From contig MNUP01000024.1 of NCBI GenBank assembly GCA_001871075.1, positions 1 to 5,608 on the forward strand: DNA of 5,608 bases, read 5' to 3'. The position numbers were made by a program, and so were the translations under genes. Of this stretch, positions 1-5,608 are shown in pieces. The stretch comes from Candidatus Desantisbacteria bacterium CG1_02_49_89. GTDB taxonomy: Bacteria > Desantisbacteria > UBA1551. The notes beneath the pieces are model-generated. The model was given only the letters and a program-made list of their open reading frames with translations, had not been told where the DNA came from and did not search any database. How positions within the stretch are numbered: position 1 is the stretch's first letter; the number at the start of each line of letters is the position of its first letter.

Positions 1-79
1 TTCCGCACAGGAAAAAACCACACTTGTGTTCCGCAACATTCAAAAGCGGACATTTGGGAACCTTAAAACCGAACATTAA

Positions 80-208
80 TTAAAGATGGAACTCTCCAAT
101 TTTCTGCTCATCCTTTAAAACAATAATCTTTCTGTTGGGGATAAGACCCACGGTTACTTCCTGTTCTGGAAATCGTCCTACTTTCCAGGTTCTGCCTTCG
201 AGAGTACC
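80..208 (-). pseudogene. Relic of a DDE-type transposase C-terminus (probable)
   Basis: Reading the minus strand from 208 to the TAA at 80-82 gives 42 residues containing EGRTWKVGRFPEQEVTVGL, then PNRKIIVLKDEQKIGEF, and ending HL. The alternating beta-strand pattern and the closing basic/hydrophobic segment resemble the small C-terminal domain of integrase-like transposases. No start codon or catalytic DDE region is present. Upstream the frame runs into the CT/GA-rich palindrome at 218-262 and meets a stop at 278-280. It lies just inside the left terminal subrepeats (38-76), where the end of a transposase gene would be expected. The protein-like composition and position support it as a remnant. 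It is too short for a secure family call and could be chance coding potential. Confidence 0.45.
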
Positions 209-217
209 CACCCCCCT

Positions 218-262
218 CACCCTACCCCTCTCCCTCGAGGGGAGAGGATAAAGGAGAGGGTG
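218..262. repeat. REP-like CT/GA-rich palindrome inside the IS relic
   Basis: CACCCT (218-223) pairs with AGGGTG (257-262). Inside it CCTCTCCC (227-234) pairs with GGGAGAGG (240-247) around a five-base loop TCGAG. A second GGAGAGGG copy at 253-260 could compete for the same left arm. Sequences of the CCCTCACCC...CCTCTCCC type are familiar as dispersed extragenic palindromes in several bacterial groups. This one sits where the transposase relic stops looking like protein, so it probably inserted into, or formed at, a deletion junction of the element. Confidence 0.7.
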
Positions 263-379
263 ATTATTACCTGATTTTTAAACCAGCCAGCCTAAATAAT
301 TTTCCCCCGGCTATGTGACACTTTGATTGTTCCCAATGTGACCTTTTGATTATTTCCGCACATAAAAAAACGGGCACAT

Positions 380-435
380 AAAAAAACGGGCTGGTTCCAA
401 ATCACTTAATGATTCAGAAACAGCCCGTTTTTTTT
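380..435 (-). terminator. Intrinsic terminator of the dnaK-groES-groEL operon
   Basis: The 14-base arms AAAAAAACGGGCTG (380-393) and CAGCCCGTTTTTTT (421-434) are perfect inverted repeats with a GC core. The spacer can extend the hairpin through TTC/GAA and ATCA/TGAT pairs. Both strands have a T-run after the GC stem, so it could work in either direction. It lies about 120 bases after the groEL stop. On the minus strand the second arm and its T-run are repeated once more (period 16, at 358-373 and 374-389). Confidence 0.85.
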
Positions 436-443
436 AAATAAAA

Positions 444-542
444 TTATGAGTTATGAATTATGAGTTATGAATCAACGGCAAGGTATCGATTTAAATAAAA
501 TTCCATGCATTTGACTCATAATTCATCATTCATAATTCATAA
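444..542. repeat. Inverted heptamer arrays downstream of groEL
   Basis: Four tandem heptamers TTATGAG/TTATGAA fill 444-471. Four inverted heptamers (CTCATAA, TTCATCA, TTCATAA, TTCATAA) fill 515-542, only 12 bases past the groEL stop. The arms are 43 bases apart and could fold into a long AT-rich hairpin in the groEL 3' UTR. The 13-base word TTTAAATAAAATT occurs at 433-445 and again at 490-502 in the spacer. Such heptamers resemble short tandemly repeated sequences known from cyanobacteria. Confidence 0.85.
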
Positions 543-553
543 TTGTTTTCTAG

Positions 554-2209
<1,656 letters not shown>

Positions 2210-2215
2210 TTAACT

Positions 2216-2309
2216 GCGTATCAGCGTATCAACGTGTCAGCGTATCAGAGCAAATGCAAGGAATAATTTATTTCAATAAATCCTTGTTACTGCGTTGACA
2301 CGTTGACAC
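2216..2309. repeat. Inverted octamer arrays with a central hairpin, groES-groEL gap
   Basis: Four tandem octamers (GCGTATCA, GCGTATCA, ACGTGTCA, GCGTATCA) span 2216-2247. Inverted copies lie at 2296-2309 (TGACACGT, TGACAC). TCAACGTGTCA (2229-2239) and TGACACGTTGA (2296-2306) are a perfect 11-base inverted repeat. Nested between them, CAAGGA (2257-2262) pairs with TCCTTG (2281-2286), and TTTAT (2267-2271) with ATAAA (2276-2280) around a TTCA loop, leaving a four-base bulge. Transcribed as part of the operon mRNA, this would give a stem within a stem just before the groEL ribosome-binding site. No promoter is evident here. Confidence 0.8.
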
Positions 2310-2313
2310 TGCT

Positions 2314-2604
2314 TTATTTAACGATGCCGAGGATATCTTCTTCTCTTATGATAAGATAATCCACACCATCGATCTTCACCTCAGACCCGCCGTATTTGGG
2401 GAAAAGAACTTTGTCTCCCTTTTTGACCTGCAGCGGGACCTTCTGACCGCTGTCCAAAAGCTTTCCGTCGCCGACGGCAATAACCTCGCCTTCCTGCGGT
2501 TTCTCCTTCGCCGTATCCGGTATTAAAATCTTGCCTTTGGCTTGTTCTGCCACTTCCTCTAACGGCTTCACCAGAACCCTGTCTCCCAATGGAACTATCT
2601 GCAT
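2314..2604 (-). CDS. groES: Co-chaperonin GroES (Hsp10)
   Basis: GroES is the seven-subunit lid of GroEL, and this 96-residue protein has the usual length. The N-terminal strand [12 protein letters not shown] (4-15) is typical of the fold. The mobile loop (about 16-33) carries the hydrophobic tripeptide ILI at 26-28, equivalent to the IVL that contacts the GroEL apical domain. The roof hairpin region is near 44-57, and the C-terminal half contains [16 protein letters not shown] and the closing REEDILGIV strand. The start at 2602-2604 is fixed by an almost ideal Shine-Dalgarno AAGGAGGTGG at 2620-2611, eight bases upstream of the ATG. It lies 148 bases after dnaK and 125 before groEL, on the same strand with no intervening terminator, so co-transcription is likely. 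No CIRCE operator precedes it. Confidence 0.97.
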   Translation of the reverse strand: MQIVPLGDRVLVKPLEEVAEQAKGKILIPDTAKEKPQEGEVIAVGDGKLLDSGQKVPLQVKKGDKVLFPKYGGSEVKIDGVDYLIIREEDILGIVK

Positions 2605-2630
2605 TTTACTCCACCTCCTTTCTTTTTTGA

Positions 2631-2751
2631 GATTACGGTGATTATCAACTTATGATTACGGTGATTATCAACTCATGATTACGGTGATTAAAATAATCAC
2701 TGCAATCTCTTTCATAATCACTGTAATCATCTTCTAAAAATCACTGCAATC
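2631..2751. repeat. Three-plus-three inverted 14-mer arrays, dnaK-groES gap
   Basis: GATTACGGTGATTA occurs at 2631-2644, 2654-2667 and 2677-2690, the first two inside almost identical 23-base units. Three inverted relatives follow: TAATCACTGCAATC (2694-2707), TAATCACTGTAATC (2715-2728) and AAATCACTGCAATC (2738-2751). The inverse of the second differs from the direct word at one base, the inverse of the first at two. The array fills nearly the whole gap, from just before the dnaK stop codon to 11 bases from the groES Shine-Dalgarno. It could form a long hairpin in the mRNA between dnaK and groES. Confidence 0.9.
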
Positions 2752-2752
2752 A

Positions 2753-4684
2753 TTATTTATTGTCATCGCGGTGGAATTCCGCGTCAACAGCGCCGTCTTT
2801 CCCGGGCTGCGCCTGTTCGGAACCTTCGGCCTGCGCCTGCGCGCCGGCGCCCGGACCTGCGGCGCTCTCGGCGCCTGCGCTCTCCGCTCCGGGCTGTTCC
2901 TGGCCGGGTTTTGCCTGCCTTTTTGTCTGCGCTTCCTTATAAACAGCCTCGGAAAGGCGGTAAGTCGCGTTGGTGAGTTCCTCCGTCGCCTTCTTGATCT
3001 TTTCCGCGTCCTTTCCTTTCAAGGCTTCTTTCACTGTGTTTATCGAAGATTCGATCTTTGATTTCTCGTCAGCCTTGATCTTGTCCCCGTGCTCCTTGAG
3101 CAGTTTCTCGGTCTGGTAAACAAGAGAATCAGCCTGGTTCCTCGCTTCCACTTCCTCCTTGCGTCTTGCGTCTTCCGCGGCCGCTTTCTCGGCTTCCTTG
3201 ACCATCCTGTCAATTTCATCCTTTGAAAGCTTTGTGGGGGCTGTGATCCTTATGCTCTGTTCCTTACCTGTACCAAGGTCTTTCGCGGAAACGTGCAGTA
3301 TGCCGTCCGTATCGATATCAAACGCGACCTCGATCTGCGGGATTCCGCGCTGCGCCGGCAGTATGCCTGTGAGCTGGAAAGTGCCGAGTTTCGTATTGTC
3401 ATCAGCCATCGTCCTTTCTCCCTGCAGCACGACTATAGCAACTTCAGGCTGGTTGTCTGCCGCGGTCGAAAAGATCTGGCTTCTGCGCGCGGGAATAGTT
3501 GTATTCCTTTCGATCAGTTTCGTGAGAACGCCTCCCAGCGTTTCAACTCCCAGGGAAAGCGGCGTTACGTCAAGCAGGACAAGGTCCTTGTCTTTCAGCT
3601 CTCCTGCGATCACCGCGCCCTGGACAGCCGCGCCCATTGCAACGCACTCCATTGGGTCAATGCCCCTTTCAACCTTTTTACCGACATAATCTTCAACGAA
3701 TTTCTGCAGCACCGGCATCCTGGTGGGGCCGCCCACAAGTATTATCTTTGAAATTTCGCTGGGGCTTATCTTCGCGTCTTTAAGCGCCTGTTCTATTGAA
3801 CCGCGGCACTTTTCTATGATATCCATAACCAGCTCTTCAAGCTTTGCCCTTCTAAGGGTCAGCGCAAGATGCTTAGGGCCTGTCTGGGGGTCGCCTGTTA
3901 TAAAAGGAAGGTTGATGTCAGTGGAGAGTGTGGTGGAAAGCTCTATCTTCGCCTTCTCCGCCGCCTCCCGCACCCTCTGCATTGCCATTTTATCCTTCTT
4001 AAGGTCTATGCCCGATTCCTTCTTGAATTCCCCGGCAACGTAATCAACAAGGATGTTATCCATATCAGTGCCGCCCAGCTGTGTGTCACCGCTGGTTGAC
4101 ATAACCTTGAAAACACCCTTATCCATGTCCATTATTGTAACATCCAGAGTGCCGCCGCCGAAATCAAAAACCATGATCTTCTGTTCCTGTTCCAGCTTAT
4201 CAAGCCCGTACGCAAGGCAGGCTGCTGTAGGCTCGTTGATTATGCGCACAACGTTCAGGCCGGCTATCGTGCCCGCATCCTTGGTCGCCTGGCGCTGGTT
4301 ATCGTTGAAATACGCAGGGCAGGTTATGACGGCTTTCTCTATCTTACCCCCTATGAACGCCTCAGCGTCCTTCTTGATCTTCTGCAGTATGAACGCGGAT
4401 ATCTGCTGGGGGGTATATTCCTTTCCATATATATTAAGCTTAATGTCCTGGCCCATCTTCCTTTTAACAGCCATAACAGTGCCTTCGGAGTTTGCGACTG
4501 TCTGGCGCCTTGCCGGCTCGCCGACAAGGAGCTGCCCGTCTTTCGTGAATGCGACGTATGAGGGAAACGCCTTACCTCCGATGGATGTGCCCTCGGCGCT
4601 CGGGATTATAACCGGCTTCCCCATCTCCATTACTGACGCCGCTGAATTGCTTGTTCCCAGGTCTATTCCTATAATTTTGGCCAT
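2753..4684 (-). CDS. dnaK: Molecular chaperone DnaK (Hsp70)
   Basis: DnaK is a cytosolic ATP-dependent chaperone that binds exposed hydrophobic peptides, normally cycling with DnaJ and GrpE. The 643-residue protein has phosphate-loop motif IDLGTSNS (7-14), catalytic Lys74 in AVKR, NEPTAA (150-155), phosphate-2 motif [14 protein letters not shown] (172-185), Thr201 in [18 protein letters not shown] (315-324), linker [11 protein letters not shown] (369-379), and a substrate domain followed by a helical lid to about 590. Residues 591-630 are an Ala/Gly/Pro/Gln/Glu-rich linker, ending in VDAEF (633-637) and a DDNK tail. Between AVKR and PQQISA the sequence is about 20 residues shorter than in E. 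coli, as in Gram-positive and archaeal DnaK. The start is supported by GAGG at 4694-4691, six bases upstream. It is first gene after the sigma-54 promoter. No dnaJ or grpE adjoins it. Confidence 0.98.
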   Translation of the reverse strand: MAKIIGIDLGTSNSAASVMEMGKPVIIPSAEGTSIGGKAFPSYVAFTKDGQLLVGEPARRQTVANSEGTVMAVKRKMGQDIKLNIYGKEYTPQQISAFILQKIKKDAEAFIGGKIEKAVITCPAYFNDNQRQATKDAGTIAGLNVVRIINEPTAACLAYGLDKLEQEQKIMVFDFGGGTLDVTIMDMDKGVFKVMSTSGDTQLGGTDMDNILVDYVAGEFKKESGIDLKKDKMAMQRVREAAEKAKIELSTTLSTDINLPFITGDPQTGPKHLALTLRRAKLEELVMDIIEKCRGSIEQALKDAKISPSEISKIILVGGPTRMPVLQKFVEDYVGKKVERGIDPMECVAMGAAVQGAVIAGELKDKDLVLLDVTPLSLGVETLGGVLTKLIERNTTIPARRSQIFSTAADNQPEVAIVVLQGERTMADDNTKLGTFQLTGILPAQRGIPQIEVAFDIDTDGILHVSAKDLGTGKEQSIRITAPTKLSKDEIDRMVKEAEKAAAEDARRKEEVEARNQADSLVYQTEKLLKEHGDKIKADEKSKIESSINTVKEALKGKDAEKIKKATEELTNATYRLSEAVYKEAQTKRQAKPGQEQPGAESAGAESAAGPGAGAQAQAEGSEQAQPGKDGAVDAEFHRDDNK

Positions 4685-4707
4685 TGTGCACCTCGCTTTC
4701 CAACTAC

Positions 4708-4785
4708 AGTGTCAAGTAACAAGTGCCAAGTGTCAAGTAGAAACTGTTTTTACTAACTACTTGTTACTTGTAACTTGTTACTATT
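4708..4785. repeat. Inverted heptamer arrays in the dnaK 5' UTR
   Basis: Heptamers AGTGTCA, AGTAACA, AGTGCCA, AGTGTCA and a partial AGTAGAA run from 4708 to 4742. Inverted TACTTGT, TACTTGT, AACTTGT and TACTATT run from 4758 to 4785. The inner CAAGTAG (4734-4740) and CTACTTG (4757-4763) are perfect inverted repeats. In dnaK mRNA the arms would form a ladder of five-base helices separated by small internal loops, starting about at the predicted transcript 5' end. The Shine-Dalgarno (4689-4694) lies outside the stem, so direct masking of translation is not indicated. A 5' stabilising stem-loop is one possibility. Confidence 0.85.
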
Positions 4786-4791
4786 TAATAA

Positions 4792-4806
4792 GCAAGGAGA
4801 GTGCCA
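4792..4806 (-). promoter_or_regulatory. Sigma-54 (RpoN) promoter for dnaK-groES-groEL
   Basis: The minus strand reads TTGGCACTCTCCTTGCTT. It matches the sigma-54 core TGGCAC-N5-TTGC at every position, with GG (-24) and GC (-12) separated by the required ten bases. Transcription would begin near 4780, giving a dnaK leader of about 96 bases. Sigma-54 holoenzyme needs an AAA+ activator to open this class of promoter, and such a gene lies immediately upstream on the same strand. I saw no comparably good sigma-70 promoter here and no intact CIRCE. This is a sequence match only and has no experimental support in the window. Confidence 0.8.
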
Positions 4807-4817
4807 ACTTGGTTAGA

Positions 4818-4845
4818 ATTGCAAATTGCAAATTGCAGATTGCAG
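4818..4845. repeat. Four tandem heptamers just upstream of the sigma-54 promoter
   Basis: ATTGCAA, ATTGCAA, ATTGCAG, ATTGCAG occur in direct tandem, from about -38 to -65 relative to the predicted start. Unlike the arrays within the operon there is no inverted partner array. Downstream on the plus strand, 4846-4885 is AT-rich. The array may be simply another member of the short-repeat population, or a protein-binding site between enhancer and promoter. Nothing in the sequence decides between these. Confidence 0.75.
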
Positions 4846-4933
4846 ATTTATATTGATTTTATTGAGAAATAATTGAAACTATAATTATATAGCCGTGATA
4901 ATCTGTGTAAATCAGTGTCTAAATATGCCTTGT

Positions 4934-4975
4934 ATGTTCCGTTTTGAAACAATTTATATGTTCCATCTTGATACA
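4934..4975. other. Paired 17-base repeat: activator-site candidate or IS-end relic
   Basis: ATGTTCCGTTTTGAAAC (4934-4950) and ATGTTCCATCTTGATAC (4958-4974) are direct repeats 24 bases apart. Each contains an imperfect dyad, TGTTCC-N5-GAAACA (4935-4951) and TGTTCC-N5-GATACA (4959-4975). They sit roughly 155-195 bases upstream of the predicted dnaK transcription start, a usual distance for enhancer sites of sigma-54 activators. However, they also resemble the paired terminal subrepeats of the IS relic at 38-76 and 313-351 in both sequence and period (23-24). Either reading is possible. Confidence 0.45.
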
Positions 4976-5018
4976 TATAAAAAGCTTTTTACAGGGATTT
5001 AGAGAGATTTAAAATACA

Positions 5019-5039
5019 GTCATGAGTCATGTGTCATGA
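5019..5039. repeat. Three tandem heptamers GTCATGA/T
   Basis: GTCATGA, GTCATGT and GTCATGA occupy 5019-5039 in the gap between the activator gene and dnaK. No inverted partner is evident nearby. It is another example of the local short-word arrays, with a different word again. Confidence 0.7.
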
Positions 5040-5062
5040 GCAAAATAAATCTATTTTCGTGT

Positions 5063-5140
5063 TTTCGTAGTTTCCTCGCCCATCCTTTTAGGTGGGCGAA
5101 GTCTCGCCCGCTGAAAGACGGGCGGAGTGCTTTCGTAGTT
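5063..5140. repeat. GC-rich double hairpin flanked by 10-base direct repeats
   Basis: The direct repeat TTTCGTAGTT occurs at 5063-5072 and 5131-5140. Between the copies are two GC-rich hairpins. In the first, TCGCCCA (5076-5082) pairs with TGGGCGA (5093-5099), with inner CCT/AGG pairs around a TTT loop. In the second, CGCCCG (5105-5110) pairs with CGGGCG (5119-5124). The flanks are AT-rich, so the block looks like an inserted extragenic palindromic element with a target duplication. The second direct repeat overlaps the stop codon of the activator gene (5139-5141). No T-run follows either stem on the minus strand, so it is not a standard intrinsic terminator. Confidence 0.7.
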
Positions 5141-5608
5141 AATACTTGAGGCTGAATTTTTTCATTTTGCGGATGAGTGTTGTCCGGCCTATACGCAGTT
5201 TTTTGGCAGCCTGGCTTTGGTTGCCGTGGCATTTTACGAGGGTTTCCCTGATGGCTTCCTTTTCCATGTCTTCCATTGTCCTGAATTCAGGGGTAACAGG
5301 CTCGGGAAGGGCCTGCCTTGCCGGTATAAAGGCGGGAAGCTCGTTTTTCGTAATCGTATTGCCTTCGGACACTATGACCGCGTGCTGTATTATGTTGTCA
5401 AGCTCCCTGACATTTCCCGGATATTCATAATTCAGCAGCATCACCATTGCCTCATCGGAAATGTTCGCGATATTTTTTTTGAACTGCTGGTTGTATGCGC
5501 GTAGAAAGTAGGCAAGCAGGAGCGGAATATCATCCTTTCTTTCCCTTAAGGGCGGTATGTGGATCTGGATAACGTTTATGCGGAAAAACAGGTCTTCCCG
5601 GAAAGTTC
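5139..5608 (-). CDS. Sigma-54 enhancer-binding protein (NtrC family), C-terminal part
   Basis: The reading frame is open to the window edge and encodes the last 155 residues. It begins TFREDLFFRINVIQIHIPPL followed by RERKDDIPLL, the end of the AAA+ core of bacterial enhancer-binding proteins, including the conserved REDL-F-R arginine region. YPGNVREL (5400-5423) is the sensor II motif. After a variable linker rich in Pro and Glu, a Fis-type helix-turn-helix closes the protein (NQSQAAKKLRIGRTTLIRKM, within 5154-5225), ending SLKY. Such proteins hydrolyse ATP to open sigma-54 promoters after binding upstream enhancers. The N-terminal sensory domain and GAFTGA loop lie beyond the window, so whether it is a phosphorylated response regulator is unknown. 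Its position before a sigma-54 promoter on dnaK suggests local regulation. An internal ATG at 5447 is not the start. Confidence 0.95.
   Translation of the reverse strand, partial: TFREDLFFRINVIQIHIPPLRERKDDIPLLLAYFLRAYNQQFKKNIANISDEAMVMLLNYEYPGNVRELDNIIQHAVIVSEGNTITKNELPAFIPARQALPEPVTPEFRTMEDMEKEAIRETLVKCHGNQSQAAKKLRIGRTTLIRKMKKFSLKY

Larger units (their letters stand above)
1..362. mobile_element. Degenerate, internally deleted insertion sequence (probable)
   Basis: Both ends carry two copies of a related 16-base word with a period of 23 bases. On the plus strand ATGTGACACTTTGATT (313-328) and ATGTGACCTTTTGATT (336-351) match at 14 of 16 positions. On the minus strand ATGTTCGGTTTTAAGG (76-61) and ATGTCCGCTTTTGAAT (53-38) have the same layout, and a TTCCCA spacer word is shared by both pairs. 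The two pairs point outward, as multiple terminal repeats of IS21/IS481-like elements do. Between them lie only a short protein relic (80-208) and a palindrome (218-262), so most of the transposase is gone. The direct repeat TTCCGCACA occurs at 1-9 and 354-362. Family assignment is by analogy, and the left boundary may lie outside the window. Confidence 0.5.

Noticed and set aside
2631-2690. Possible CRISPR array from three evenly spaced GATTACGGTGATTA copies.
   Set aside because: The spacers are nearly identical to one another and only 9 bases long, and inverted copies follow; this is a repeat hairpin.
4711-4738. Sigma-70 -35 box TTGACA on the minus strand within the heptamer array.
   Set aside because: It arises from the repeat word itself, and no acceptable -10 box lies at 16-18 bases.
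4799-4807. CIRCE half-site: minus strand TTGGCACTC resembles the left half TTAGCACTC.
   Set aside because: The second half nine bases further on reads ATTAAATAG, not GAGTGCTAA, and the bases are fully explained by the sigma-54 -24 element.
4053-4856. 267-codon plus-strand open frame opposite the dnaK 5' end and its promoter.
   Set aside because: Antisense to conserved DnaK codons for most of its length and then running through the heptamer repeats; composition is not protein-like.
4978-4991. Perfect palindrome TAAAAAGCTTTTTA as a terminator for the activator gene.
   Set aside because: The stem is almost entirely A-T with no GC core or separate T-run, so it is unlikely to stop polymerase.
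5076-5124. GC-rich double hairpin as an intrinsic terminator after the activator gene.
   Set aside because: Neither stem is followed by a T-run on the minus strand; direct repeats around it fit an inserted palindromic element better.
5020-5232. 70-codon minus-strand open frame overlapping the activator gene's end.
   Set aside because: It runs through the double hairpin and repeats in a different frame from the clear helix-turn-helix coding sequence and has no ribosome-binding site.

Overview
The window holds a chaperone locus read entirely on the minus strand. In transcription order it contains the 3' end of a sigma-54 activator gene (5608-5139, cut by the window edge), dnaK (4684-2753), groES (2604-2314) and groEL (2188-554). 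An intrinsic terminator follows groEL at about 380-435. All three chaperones are full length with intact nucleotide-binding motifs. No grpE, dnaJ or hrcA is present, and I found no intact CIRCE operator.

The most notable regulatory signal is an exact sigma-54 core promoter (TGGCAC-N5-TTGC, GG and GC ten bases apart) on the minus strand at 4792-4806, about 110 bases upstream of dnaK. The neighbouring upstream gene encodes a bacterial enhancer-binding protein, the class of activator such promoters require. The simplest reading is that this organism runs dnaK-groES-groEL from an activator-dependent sigma-54 promoter, unlike the usual HrcA/CIRCE or sigma-32 control. The regulator's identity and the link between the two are inference.

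The second theme is intergenic architecture. Three of the four gaps after dnaK's promoter (5' UTR, dnaK-groES, groES-groEL) and the groEL 3' region hold tandem copies of a short word (7, 8 or about 23 bases) followed by an inverted array of the same word. The word differs from gap to gap. They resemble the short tandemly repeated sequences known from cyanobacteria and other genomes, but here form large imperfect hairpins in nearly every untranslated segment of one operon. Further heptamer arrays and a GC-rich double hairpin flanked by 10-base direct repeats lie between the activator gene and dnaK.

Positions 1-362 look like a degenerate, internally deleted insertion sequence: paired 16-base subrepeats of period 23 at both ends in inverted orientation, a 42-codon relic resembling a transposase C-terminus, and a REP-like palindrome inside it.

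The organism is bacterial (GroEL/GroES, sigma-54). DnaK has the GTSNS/GGKAFPS form and lacks the nucleotide-domain insert of proteobacterial DnaK, as in Gram-positive and archaeal homologues. GroEL ends in a Pro/Gly/Tyr tail instead of Gly-Gly-Met repeats. Together with the repeat-rich gaps this suggests an uncultured, deeply branching bacterium, perhaps an Omnitrophota-like lineage, but that placement is a weak guess.
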